A DNA stretch of 64,000 bases from Hormiphora californensis. Its lineage: Eukaryota > Ctenophora > Tentaculata > Cydippida > Pleurobrachiidae. Shown here piece after piece: positions 1-11,243 of this stretch; the stretch's first letter is position 1, and each line of letters opens with the position of its first letter. The stretch covers positions 4,502,008 to 4,566,007 of the forward strand of contig CM035362.1 of NCBI GenBank assembly GCA_020137815.1. The letters are read 5' to 3'. The notes under the pieces were generated by a model, which was given only the letters and a program-made list of their open reading frames with translations, searched no databases and was not told the origin of the DNA. The position numbers and the translations under genes were made by a program.

Positions 1-129
1 GGGGAAAGGCTCTTGTCCACTAAATCGGGGTGTCTACTAAATCGGGGTCAAATAAGGTTAATTTCCTATATCGGGGGAAAAAAATCCTGTCCCTAAATCG
101 GGGTGCCACTAAATGGGGGTCCGACTGTA
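1..129. mobile_element. pogo/Tigger-like MITE, left end outside window
   Basis: Right part of a non-autonomous element made of repeated 'taaatcggggt' words and ending in GGGGTCCGACTGTA. The same family recurs at 3763, 25092, 29306, 32337, 36515, 47323 and 49163. Complete copies begin TACAGTCGGACCCCGATT, have inverted ends and sit at TA dinucleotides. That is typical of the pogo/Tigger branch of Tc1/mariner. No transposase is visible. Confidence 0.7.
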
Positions 130-381
130 ACTTGAAATGGGATTTATGTGAATTATTCAATGAAGCTATATGTCTACTGAGTGTATAAAATTCAGGTGTG
201 ATATGCTTATAAACATACATCTTATATCAAGCATACTCTCAAACGCTAACCGCACTTTTGAAAACACTAAGACGAGACTAAAATGTTTGACATATCTAAA
301 ATGTTTGACATGTCTAACATGTAACATGTTGAGAATGTAACATATTTTGTAACATGTTTAAATCACATCAATTGTTTCTAG

Positions 382-2170
382 GTGGGAGTTATTGGAAGTT
401 TAATTGCACCTCCCGATCCCTGGAAAGCGGCTACCCCCGCTCTACTGCCATGTGGGGTCTCGACCCGCGTGACACCCTCCTAGACGCCATTAGGTGAGCA
501 GCTTGATCTACCAAACCCTCACAGAGTGCGCTTTTTATGAAGTAAAATGTGGTGTGAGCTACTCAAAGGTAGGGGGGAATTTTTTTCATCACATCCCCAT
601 CTCTTTTTCTTGTCCCTATAATATCAAGATCATAAATCTCGGACCTCACAATATCCCTAGCTAGCTAGCTATATAGCTTAGATATGCTAGGTTTCCGGGG
701 TTAAATCATTCAAAGTTCTTTGTAACTTTGTAATCAACTTCATATAAGGATTATAGAGTACCGTTCACGGCGACGCTGAAGTCTCTAGCATATCTAAGCT
801 AGCTATATAGGTTAGATATGCTAGGTTTCCGGGGTAAAATCATTCCAAGAAATCTCGAAAGTACTACTGTCTTGCTACCGCGATATATCCTACTCCTTGA
901 TCCTTTCTGACTAGCATACGTTTCGCCTTTCTCTCTTTCTCTTTTCTTTTTTTCTTTCTCTCTCTATCATATTTCTCTCTTTCTTTCCACATTTTCAACT
1001 CTTATAGCCCCTACCAGTCGCAATGTAATGACTATAAACGAATACTAACTATTACTCCTCATTCTCTATCTCTCTTTCTCTTGGTGAGAAGGAGAGGTAG
1101 AGAGAACCAGAGCCGAAAGGGGATCCTCTCCTCCTGGCCTGTCTTTTTATTCTATTTCTCCTCCCTTCTCTTCCCTTCCCTTCCCTTCTCCTTGGACCTT
1201 AGGAAACTGCGGTATGAAGGTAGCAGGGGGATTCTGAGAGAGAGAGAAAGCTATTCCAAGTGATTTCAGGAATGTAAGATAGGAGGAGAGCTGAAGCGAC
1301 AAAAATAAATGAACGATCTATAATATAAAGATATATCTGATCCATATTCCATGATATTGAGATATTGAGATATTGAGATAGTATATCATCGTTTAAACGC
1401 GTTTTTTTGTTTAGGAAGTTATTCAAGAATAGTTCTAGAAATTCAGAACAATACTTGAACCGCGGCTTCACTCTTCACTCTTTATAGCATATAATTCCTG
1501 CAGTAGCATATTGGAATGCTGATATTCATTCCAACTATATATCATCTCTTAAAGAGGAATTGTTAGACACCAAAGTTGCAAATATATATTCTAGTTAGAA
1601 GGCATACTACTCCTTACAAGCAGCTAGAATGAAGGGGTTTATTTGATTTAGATGGGTTTGAATTATTGTGTGAAGGGGTTTATTTGAATAATAGCCTCCA
1701 ATATGTCGGTACTTGTTATGTTCTAACCGTCCTTTACATTTGTAAAGAAGGTCGTGTTTCGAGGGCGGGGCGCACGAAACAGAGTCTAGCTAGGCAAGTC
1801 TAGCTAGGCAAGTCGGTACTGCGGTTTCACTAAGGAAAAATCATTCTTCGAGGGTCGAATCCAACCCAGTTTCTCTGCCTCTAAATAACATCCCATTATT
1901 CATTTATAGTTTATTAGGGGGGACTCATTTAACATTGTTAAGTTAACAATTATGAATCAATTATTATAGGGGCTGGGAGGAGTTTTTGGGTCTTTTTACT
2001 GGGCCCGCTCTAGTTATTCATTGATTAACAGTCTGCTAATTTGTTATGCTCCGTTTCAGGTGGCCAATGAACAATTACGTTTATTTCTTTACCTCTGAGT
2101 GGTACTATAGGTACAACACAGTTGAAGGACGAATAGACCCTGGTTACCCCCAACCGACATACCTGTGGCA

Positions 2171-2253
<83 letters not shown>

Positions 2254-3492
2254 TCAAGTTTCAGCTAGACAGTCTATACTACAGATAAAAACCCAGCCCC
2301 GTTTAGTCTTACAATTACACAGCCCGGTGTTTTTACACGAAACTCTGACCACTTTATTTCTCCTACAGGGTGTCCCGAAGAACTTTGACGGGGCGATGGT
2401 ATCAACAGATGGTACTTACACTTTCTTCTTTCTTTATCATGTGAGTATTTTGAAGCACTTATTCATTCAGTGATATCGATCTGGTGCACTGAATATTATT
2501 TTGCTGAATTGGATCAACCGGCAACAAAACGTCGCGCGCGATGCGCTCTTCATAAAACAAAATGCCCATCGACAGCATTTGACGGCGCGCTTGACCCACC
2601 TGATCTCTACCGCTCTCCGCGCGATGTTGATACCTGTTGGGTCGCCGCGCGTTCCTGACTTTAGGGATATCGATGACAGATTCGGTACACACGATCAGTT
2701 TTAGGGGTTTCTATCGGCTGACAGACTAAATTATGTTATGTCTTCTCTCCTTATCTGCCGCCTAATGATGAGACTAGATAAATAATCACTACTTAACTAA
2801 TAATTATCCAATTAATTGGTAATGATATCCCTATTTCAGTACTATTTCCCCTTCAACAACAAGAAAGTGGCAGTTGACCCAGATCAAGTCCAAGAGATCA
2901 AGTTTGCATTCTTCCTCTGTCAAGAGGAAGTCAAGGATGATGAGTCTGTGAGAGCTAAGTAAGGAGACGCCCTTAAATTTCACTCCTAATTGACACTAAT
3001 TAACTCATAATAATAGGACACAAAAGTTAAGTTACGAAATCGGACTCTTTCACATCCTGTTAATCTATCCTATTTTAATTGAATTGTAATCCTTTTCAGA
3101 TTTCTCACCGAGTACGAACAGAATGTTTCTCAGTACGTTTCCCCTGAGAATTGGAGGAAATTCAGACATCTAGAAATAGAAGAGGACTTGGAGCTAGAAT
3201 CAGGTAGCTGCAATGAAGTCAAGAGATCAACTCATGTCCTTAGTAAACTAGGTGCGAGATATATGCACCTACCTTTCGACTGTCTGGCGCCGCCGACCCC
3301 ATATCTGAGCCGCCCGACAGCCTTTTGATTTGTTTAAAAACAGGACTGTTTTGGTCGTCCAATTGTTTCGTTTAATTTTGTAACTATTATTAAACTGTTT
3401 CAGAGACAAGTGGATCGATCAGGCTTCAACCCACCAGTTTCCCGCTATTGTTAGTTTGCTGTCTAATCCTTCATAAACAGTGCAAAAAATAG
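382..3492 (+). CDS. hemopexin-repeat protein, 3' part of gene, hydrophobic C-terminus (membrane-type MMP-like?)
   Basis: Six predicted exons join in phase: 382-493, 2060-2171, 2369-2440, 2840-2958, 3100-3203 and 3404-3492 (stop TAG). Exon 1 encodes GGSYWKFNC, SGYPRSTAMW and LLDAI. Exons 2-3 encode YVYFFTSEWYYRYN, IDPGYPQPTYLW and GVPKNFDGAMV. These are consecutive hemopexin blades (YxFxGxxYWRY / GYPxxxxxxW / DAA pattern). Exon 4 starts another degenerate blade (YYFPFNN). The last exon reads into a hydrophobic stretch (FPLLLVCCLIL) with a short basic tail, suggesting a membrane anchor or GPI signal. Hemopexin repeats with a C-terminal anchor are typical of membrane-type matrix metalloproteinases. 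The catalytic domain would lie upstream of the window, so this assignment is inferred. Reading through the donor at 3203 instead ends in a MITE at 3280-3320. Confidence 0.7.
672..845. repeat. direct repeat pair, about 40 bp
   Basis: The segment containing 'gatatgctaggtttccgggg' occurs twice, at about 675-712 and 800-842, inside the first intron of the hemopexin gene. A 'tctagcatatctaagctagc' block near 784 is its inverted partner. Nothing coding is visible in 494-2059 apart from this, a pyrimidine tract (907-990) and the repeat at 1705. Confidence 0.6.
1705..1803. repeat. interspersed repeat family, intronic copy
   Basis: The segment runs from CTTGTTATGTTCTAACC to GGGGCGCACGAAACAGAGTC. Inverted or degraded copies lie at about 28996-29062 and 56012-56070. 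The family type is unknown. The right end carries a short direct duplication (tctagctaggcaag twice). Confidence 0.55.
2172..2249. repeat. (GA)n tract starting at a splice donor
   Basis: About 38 GA units begin directly at the predicted donor of hemopexin exon 2 (CAG|GTGAGAGAG...), so the intron opens as a microsatellite. The long open frames predicted through it are low-complexity artefacts. Confidence 0.9.
3280..3320. mobile_element. very short hAT-like MITE (CTGTCTGGCGCCGC family)
   Basis: A 41-bp element beginning CTGTCTGGCGCCGC and ending CGACAG. It is flanked by near-identical 8-mers (cctttcga / ccttttga). Related copies lie at 13708, 18144 and, more divergent, 10718. 8-bp target duplications are a hAT hallmark. 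Confidence 0.6.
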
Positions 3493-3762
3493 GGGCATAC
3501 AAAAAACGGTTTTGAATTCTTTTTATACTTTTTTCTGTAAATACTTTTTTATCTTTTTTTAAAGAGCCTGAATTCTGATCTGTGTTTGCTAGGGGGATCA
3601 GTTACTTGATAAAACGGACATTTTTTCACAGGATAGCGAAAATAAATTGAGTTGAAAGAGGAAGTAACATTATTACTCAGATCTCTTTATTTAGAAGTGT
3701 TTTTGAAAGTATTGAATACTGTAAGATGCCATGGTTTGCTAGGAAGGTGAAGGATTTGAGGG

Positions 3763-3898
3763 TACAGTCGGACCCCGATTTACCGGGATACTCGGGGGAA
3801 AGGGTTTTGCCCGGTATAAATTGGGGTCAAATACTGTTAGTTTCTTATATCGGGGGAAAAGAAGTTTATCCTCCCGGTAAATCGGGGTCCGACTGTAT
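3763..3898. mobile_element. pogo/Tigger-like MITE, complete copy
   Basis: Starts TACAGTCGGACCCCGATT and ends AATCGGGGTCCGACTGTA, with TA at both ends and internal 'ccggtaaa' and 'atcgggggaaa' words. About 135 bp. Non-coding. Confidence 0.75.
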
Positions 3899-4075
3899 AT
3901 TATTGGGAAGCAAAGATATGAATTTTTGTTCGGTACTAAAATAGTAAAATAAGAAGTTGCAAACTCAGTTTAAACCCGTTATATTCTTGTATTTTTATTT
4001 GTTCCATATCGAGATGCTTGTTAGTACAGGCTGGAAAACCTGCTACATAGTACATGCTTGACCCCGCTTTACCGG

Positions 4076-4410
4076 GAGTCCTGACGGTGTATAAGGTTCA
4101 AATGAGGCACGGAGTTTTTCTGAATCAGCTTTTCAAGACGAATCCAACGCAATCGGAATTAGCTTTCTATCTTATCGGGAAGGTGTGGTTCACTTTTTTC
4201 ATCTTTAGCCGCGCGAGCCAATCAGAGGGCTGGATTTCGAAATTCTGGCCTCTGATTGGCTCGCGCGGCAAAAATGACTAAAAATGAGCGTGAGTGAACC
4301 GAACCTTCCCGATAAGATAGAAAGCTAATTCCGGTTGCGTTGGATTCGTCTTGAAAAGCTGATTCAGAAAAGCTCCGTGCCTCATTTGGACCTTATACAC
4401 CGTCAGACTC
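4076..4410. repeat. fold-back element
   Basis: Almost the whole segment is an inverted repeat. The left arm from 'cctgacggtgtataaggttc' pairs with the right arm ending 'ggaccttatacaccgtcag'. The apex is near 4238 (ctggatttcgaaattctgg). CCAAT words (gagccaatcagag) lie near the apex. Open frames through it are mirror images. Region 3493-5320 holds no gene I can support: it contains this element, the next one and one MITE. Confidence 0.85.
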
Positions 4411-4686
4411 AGTCCGGCTGTATAATATGCATGACCAGAGATTCACCATGTATCCCATTAGAGAATGAGTCCCCCCCCCCCCGAGAATTAGGGCAGCTTG
4501 TAATTCATGGGATCATTATGTTCTGGAAAATGGGCTTCTTTTAAAATCTCTCCGCTGTTCACAAAACGTAACTTGTTTTGTACAAACAGGGTGGAACAAG
4601 GCAAAACGTATAACAAAACGGTTTTGTATGAAAACAAAAATCAACAAATGCACATTAATAATTTCCTAGTCTCAAATAATATTTCT

Positions 4687-5088
4687 CTTCAAGGGTCACC
4701 ACACACAAAAGTTAAAATTAAAATTAATTTGACGTTTTTGGTCATAACTCTGCCATTTCTTGGTAAAATTGCTTCATTTTGGGCTTGTTGGAAAGAGGGC
4801 ATCGAGCCCGTTCTGAACAGCCCAAGAAACTTGAAATCGGCGCAAAGTTCGCGGCGTTAAGGCGCATAATGCGCGCGTTAAAATTTTAAAATTTTAACAC
4901 ACACATTTTGCACTGTAACGCCGCGCACTTTGCGCCGATTTCAAGTTTCTTGGGCTGTTTAGAACGGGCTTGATGCCCTCTTTCCAACAAGCCCAAAATG
5001 AAGCAATTTTGCCAAGAAATGGCAGAGTTATGACCAAAAACGTCAAATTTTAATTTTAATTTTAACTTTGGTGTGTGGTGACCCCAAG
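4687..5088. repeat. fold-back element, about 400 bp
   Basis: An inverted repeat with its centre near 4888. 'gggtcaccacacacaaaagt' at the left mirrors 'actttggtgtgtggtgaccc' at the right. The arms are about 180 bp and highly similar. No transposase. A hairpin transcript or MITE is the likely identity. Confidence 0.85.
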
Positions 5089-5320
5089 TGTCAATGACAG
5101 CGTAAAAAACAGCGGAATTTAAATTCTCAATTATTGTAAACTTCTTCAGGGCCAATATACCCTTCCTATCCTGCAGCTGTAGCTCAAAATATATCAACCC
5201 CCTTATCAAATTTAGTCAATTTCAGTTCAATTTAGTCCCTTCCTCATATTATTGTTATTAAACCCATTCAGTTGAGTCTGAACCGGTCATCTGTTAAAAT
5301 CCAAATCATATCCCTCGCGA

Positions 5321-8280
5321 TCATCCGTCATAGTCTGGTGGTTTATCAACCGCTGTAGTTAATCTAACTGCTAATTCTGTGGGGGGAGGGGGTTCATTTA
5401 TCATCACGATGCGGATAAAAAACATTTTATTTATACTGTTGCACAACTTAGTGGATTAGTATTACTTTGATTGCTGCAAAACTTTATTTGAACCATGACT
5501 ATATAACTACCGAGAATAAGGATCGGTTGATTGCTTATTAGCCGCATAATCAGTGAATAAATCTTGATTTCTCCTTCCAGTTGGAGAAATCAAGATAATT
5601 TATTCACTATATAACTATTAACTATACCTGTAGGGGGAGGCGAGGAGGAGTTCCTAGATCTTCTAATTCTCCGGGATACCTTGTACATAATAAATAGGAG
5701 AAGTATCAACCCCGTCAATCCACCCACACCTGCAGGAATAATTAGTAATTTAGTATCAATTAGTGTAAAAAGTGGGTTACAAATTCAAAAAATCTGAATT
5801 TAGACCTCCATTTCTTATTACTACATTACACCTGCACTATAGGTACATAATTCTATACAGTATAGAACATATTATATAAATTCAGATATTATTATTCTGA
5901 TAATATTTTCAGATATTATTATTATTCTGATAATATTCTCGGTGGGAGGTACTAGCTAGGTACACTTGTGACGTCAATGATCACTATATAGATCTGACAG
6001 ATGGCTGTGAGAATGGACCATAGAGGAAGGCTACTGCATGGTGACATTGCACACTGAAATGTCGCTTATACATATGTATATTTAACGGTCAGCCTTCAAA
6101 TAGTATTATATTTTCTAACAGAGCTGCTTCAAGGTCTTCTATATCTTTTATACTCGGCCAGTCTCCAGAAGACTTATAATTTATATTCTCAGAGCCACAC
6201 ATTATAGGACTACAGCTGAGTCACTCAGTATAAATAACATAAAATGTGATGACACACACACATACCGATAGCGATAAGTCGCAGGAGGTAATTTTGAAAC
6301 TGTTCTCTTTTCTCATCGGGTGACTCAAAATCGTGTTCCCCGTCTGATACTTTACCTGGGGGAAAATGGGTGAATTTAGTTAGTTAAGTACTTGAACATA
6401 TTCGCACAATGAGTAGCACTATGACGTATCCTATAATAAAACATCGTAAATGTAGGACAAAGGGCCAGTACACGACTGGCTTAAATATATGAGTTGTCGT
6501 GTGCTGAACTGTCAGAGCATTGGCCTGACCCATTCTCGTTTCACGCGGAGCGCACGAGAACTGTGTTCAGAGCATTGGCCTGACAGCTACAGGTGCTGAA
6601 TAATATCTGAACTCACTGTCGAAGAGAAGCAACAACAGGATAGTTACCCCACCCCCACCATCACCCCTCCACCCTAACCACCCCAACCTCCACCCCTCCC
6701 GTCCCCCGTATAATTTAACTTACTGGCTTTGTAATCTCTGAAAGCTCCAGAACTACCGTATGCTCGACAACCAAACTTAACATTCGACATCTGAGGGATC
6801 AGAACTGTAATACAAGAATGCAGTATTGCAGTATTGGTGTCAGAATTTGTTGAATAAGGCGGGTGTGACTGTCAATAGTTGATAGAATCGAAACCGGAAT
6901 CAAAACGGGGTCTTGCACAGCGCCAGACAACTACACGGATCTGTGTACCTTGAGTATGGAGTAATCGTAGAGTGTGATGGAATTATGTCGTGTTACGAAC
7001 TGTACATCAGTTCCAGCTATTTTGGAGGAGTTTTGACTTCCTCTCAGACTGTAGAGCTGTTCATCGTGGGAGATATAGAACTCGTATCTAGGGGGATATT
7101 TGTTGAGTAAGGGGTACTCAACAACAGATATGTTTGATTTTGCAGGCTTCTCTAACGATACTACTAACGATACTAGTACTACCCGGTACACGCATGATCA
7201 GGGGACTGTAACACATGTCAATGGGCGAAATAATACCTGTTAACATGTGGTGATGTGATGCAGAGGTACCACAGAGTTGAGTTACAGGTTTTAGGAACGA
7301 ATTCGTAGATGTGTGGTGGGGATAACTCCTTGAAGACCTGGGAAATACATGTTAGATAATGGGGTGGGGCAGGTGGGTGGGGTGGGCAGGGTGGGGTTAA
7401 CTCCTTGCAATATGGGTGGGGGCGGGTGGGGGTCAAGGATCTAAAACAAATATAAAACTTTAAACCAGCACCTGTAGCACGTATGCATATGAAGGTTTCC
7501 GATCAGTGCCAGTCTGTTCATAACAGTAGTAATGTCCACTATCCCCCTCCTTAGCAGATCTGATCACTATCGTACTTCTCAGACAGATTCCTGGGTCGTT
7601 AACCTCAAATGAGTCACAATGCTGAGGGTTACCGCACCTAAAGCGAGAGAGAGGGTGAGAGAGAGGGTGAGGAGGGGTAGTTAAATCTGATTGTTGAGTA
7701 AGGGTTTACACAAACAATTGGACTATGACTATTCCCAAATTTCTCCCTTACATAATACATATCGGGACAAGAGAGGGAATTCACTTGCCTTGTTCGACCC
7801 ACCCTGTTTGAACAAAACAAGATTTAACTGCGATTAACAGCTCCTACCTATTAGTGGTTGATATTTCATAATCGGGTGCCCTCAGATTCTCCCTCTTTTT
7901 CTCTCCCTCCTTATCCCCAGGTAAGACTCTGTACCATCCTATACTCTGGCCAGATGAGGTACAGTGTAACGTCACCGCATCACCAACTTGGGCTACCTGT
8001 GAGAGATTGTTACATTAACTAGAGAGAGATTGTTACATTAACTAGAGAGAGATTGTTACATTAACTAGAGAGAGATCGGTACATTAACTAGGGAGAGATT
8101 ATTACATTGACTAGAGCGAGAGAGAGATTGTTACTTTAACTAGGGAGAGAGAGCAGAAGTGAGAAATCTGAGCTGTATAATAGGTACCTGGTACTGATAA
8201 AATCCGGTTATAGCGTGAACACTACCGTCGTCAGATAAAAAGAATGATAACAACAGGGAGAGGAGTATTGTTTGGTGCAT
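5321..8280 (-). CDS. single-pass Ig-domain receptor
   Basis: Predicted exons on the minus strand: 8280-8188, 7996-7848, 7637-7472, 7151-6950, 6790-6724, 6355-6266, 5729-5628 and 5352-5321. Exon 1 begins MHQTILLSLLLSFFLS, a signal peptide. Exons 2-3 form one V-type Ig domain: VTLHC (B-strand Cys), IGWYR (core Trp) and EGDSGHYYC (F-strand Cys). Exons 4-5 look like a second, weaker extracellular domain. Exon 7 encodes a membrane segment (GLTGLILLLFIM) followed by basic YKVSRRIRRSR. Exon 8 starts with KPPDYDG then TGA. Skipping one G in GGATGA would continue an acidic, Tyr-rich tail to a stop at 5287. All junctions are in phase except exon 3 to exon 4, which I could not reconcile. The cell-surface receptor role is inferred from architecture; the family is not recognised. 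Confidence 0.68.
5551..5608. repeat. hairpin, about 26-bp arms
   Basis: 'agtgaataaatcttgatttc' pairs with 'gaaatcaagataatttattc' around a short loop (tccttccagttgga). It lies in the last intron of the minus-strand Ig receptor. Short fold-back MITE or structural element; function unknown. Confidence 0.7.
6501..6600. mobile_element. short hAT-like MITE (CTGTCAGGCC family) with perfect 8-bp TSD
   Basis: The element spans 6509-6592 and has inverted ends CTGTCAGAGCATTGGCC / GGCCTGACAG. It is flanked on both sides by GTGCTGAA (6501-6508 and 6593-6600). It lies in an intron of the minus-strand Ig receptor. Other copies are at 9364, 13879, 42266 and 57025. Confidence 0.85.
7998..8125. repeat. about 24-bp tandem array beside a splice acceptor
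   Basis: About five copies of 'gagagattgttacattaact' lie directly upstream, in the sense of transcription, of the exon 2 acceptor of the minus-strand Ig receptor. The array extends its polypyrimidine tract. Dispersed units also occur near 8628 and 15560-15650. Confidence 0.8.
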
Positions 8281-8380
8281 CACATTGCTATAGAACAGAT
8301 TTAGAGAGATTGTTAGGGGAGAGGAATATTGTTTGGTGCATCACATTGCTAGAACAGATTTAGAGAGATTGTTAGGGGAG
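8254..8380 (-). repeat. tandem duplication of the start-codon segment (creates uORF)
   Basis: A segment of about 62 bp holding the ATG and first codons of the Ig receptor is duplicated in tandem. The outer copy has its own ATG (minus strand, 8341) in identical context (ATGCACCAAACAATA). It diverges after about eight codons and stops at TAG (8290-8288). The stop lies eight nucleotides before the real ATG at 8280. In a transcript this would be a 17-codon upstream ORF. Confidence 0.75.
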
Positions 8381-9355
8381 AACAAGAGTGTTCCAGACTC
8401 AGAAGCTGACAGGACATAAAGCTTGCGTGAGAGTGCCCGAATACAGACCACAAACAGTTAGAATATCAGAGAAATTTTGTTTGATTTTGGTGTAATTTTG
8501 AGCGTGATATTTTAGCTACTATCTTTCATACAGACCACAGACTTTATGACAGGTTGCAACACCGTTCTGTCGTGCGGCAGAGTTTGGTACGCTATAACCT
8601 AGAGCCACACACACACACACACACAAGAGTGAGATTGGTAGATTAACTAGGGAGAGTAAGAGTGAGATCGTTAGATCATATAAAGATGGACCAAATGTTA
8701 GTCGTGTAGAATAAACATGATCATAATATGAGTCCCAGGAGGCAAAATTAAAACTTCTAGTTTGTCAAGTTTCAGATTAAGACAGAACTTAAGGATTTAG
8801 TAAACAAGCAAACGAGTCTATCAACACATGTAACAAATCAACACATCATTTCAACACTGAAATTAGACACAATATGCTGCATGTAGATTATAAATACAGC
8901 AGCCTTCGTAGGAGGCACAAATTACAAAATCAAAGTCTAAAGATTAAAATGCTAGACTAATATAATGCGCTGAATAAAAATACAGCAGCAGTGCTGGGGT
9001 TGAGATAAGAAGAAACAAATACTTTCTGCCTCACGGGGTAGTCGAACTGCACATGATGTTTTAACATGTTGGTAAAATGCAAAGTTTGATAGGAATAGAT
9101 AGAAACAGAATGGTGCAGGGATTAACAAGATTAAAAAGATAATTGTTCTCATGAAGGGGACCAAGGATAGGGACCAAAATAACAACGATCTATTATAATA
9201 CTTCCCTCCGCCAATCTAGCAGGAGAATATTTATTGGAATATTTATTAAACTAACTTTCTTTTTTCTTTTTTTTAAACTTACGACCCTTCTGGTTAATTT
9301 TGCCCACCAAGCGATGAGCGACCGCCTGCGAAGGCGGGAGCGCGAACACAGACGT

Positions 9356-9394
9356 GCCCAAGGCTGTCAGGCCAATGCTCTGACAGGCCCAATA
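9356..9394. mobile_element. collapsed CTGTCAGGCC MITE (23 bp)
   Basis: Only CTGTCAGGCCAATGCTCTGA plus the terminal bases remain (9364-9386). The flanks gcccaagg / gcccaata resemble a decayed 8-bp duplication. It is effectively one inverted end closing on itself. Confidence 0.55.
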
Positions 9395-10139
9395 CATGCA
9401 CATCAAAGATTTTAGCCCAAAAGACTAATTAAATGTACAGGGGTCGTTTTATCAAATAGAATATAGTTTTTACCAGCTATAGTGGCACTCTAAAAGCACT
9501 CTAAAAGCTATTCGCTTTCCCCCAGTACATTATCCTCTTTCGGGAAATGTCTGCATTGCACTAAAAAGCGTTCACTCTTGTCTTTGTGAAAGCACTACTT
9601 CGAACTCCTCATATTCAAACATTTTAATGAGTGGAGAAAACATTTCTTATTTGATAAAAAAGAAATCATGAAACGATCCAGAATCAGATAATTCTCCAGG
9701 ATCCAGCAGAAAACAAGATAAAAACCATGAACCATATAAGAGAAAACCGTTCATTCTCTTATCTGATTTACTAGATCATCCATCACATATGTCTAATTGA
9801 TCTAAAGTTTATTCTTCAGTATTGAACTCATTTTCTTCTGATTTTATCTCTGTTTTGAGAAAGAAAAAAGAAGAATTCTGTCAACAAATAATGTCAACAC
9901 TGCCTGCGATCTGATTTCTCTTCTATATAATACCCTAGATCCAATCCTTCTATCAGGCACAATCGGACCAAATTCTCTCTCTGTCTTCCCGCCCGTCGGT
10001 ATGATCTTCCCTTGACTTCTTCAGATTCCTACAATTGATCTTCCCTTCTGTCTACCAAGACGATCTTTCCGATGAGCGGATGCCGGATGTTTATCCCCTG
10101 TCAATCTTTATCCTCCTAATGCCAATGTCCTTCCATCTC

Positions 10140-10204
10140 CCTCTCTTTCTATATTTCACTCACTCACTCTCTCTCTCTATCTCTCACTCACTCACTCACT
10201 CTGA

Positions 10205-10236
<32 letters not shown>

Positions 10237-10356
10237 ACTCACTCTCTATCTCTCCCCGGTGATTAAGCCATTACAGCAAGCAATCGTGCAAGATCTCTCT
10301 GGCAGGAGGATCTAGGAGAGACGTGGATTAGATAATTGGTTAATGACAGGTGGAGT

Positions 10357-10388
<32 letters not shown>

Positions 10389-10912
10389 TAGAGAGAGAGA
10401 GAGACAGAGAGACAGAGAGAGAGAGCGAGAGAGTGAAGCTTTGTGTCCGCCTGGCACATTCGTACGTTTTCTAGCAGGGAAACATATCGCTGAGAGAGAT
10501 GGTTCATTATAAAGAAAGTAAGAGTGGAAGAAAGACAGATAATGACAGACAGATAGTGAAGAATTAGGGGTGTGGAGAAGATTCGAGCATCCACATGACA
10601 GTGGTGTTATGTCTTTTGCTGGAAATTGATCCTATACAGAATGAAACACAGATAGCCATTGCTCGACCCTCTCTTTCCATGCCCCGAGTTTGAACAAAAC
10701 AAGCAAGCACACTACTACTGTCAGACCCCGATTTGATTATCATTGCGCTCGGATGGGGTCTGCGGCGCCAGACAGTTCAAGAACTGCAAGAGGAAATTTA
10801 GGCCAAAATAGTGACACATTCAGTATTCACCGTTCAAAAAGGTAAGGCTAAGGCAAGACATGATATGAAGCATTGGGTCAAAGGTAAACAAGTGCACACA
10901 CAGCAGTGCAAA

Positions 10913-10969
<57 letters not shown>

Positions 10970-11178
10970 TAGAGAAAGATATTGAGAAAGAGAGTCAGTT
11001 CCTAGGAACTGTACTCGTCAAAATGCCCTCGTTCCAACACAGTAGTAGAAAACAACAACACAGTAGTAGAAAACACAGTAGCCAGTCAGGATCTGTGTCA
11101 CAACGTCTAATAGGAGCGAGATAGTGCAATCAAAGACATTCCCTTTCTCTCTCTCTCGCTGTCTCTGTATCTCTCTCT

Positions 11179-11243
<65 letters not shown>

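Noticed and set aside
2046-2473. Arg/Glu-repeat ORFs in GA tracts here and at 10906, 12496 and 37794, and Ser/Leu ORFs in CT tracts (34444 and others)
   Set aside because: They are translations of dinucleotide repeats, open in several frames and strands, with no conserved domain.
3726-3944. 72-codon ORF near the end of the hemopexin gene
   Set aside because: Most of it is a pogo-like MITE; it does not join the hemopexin exons.
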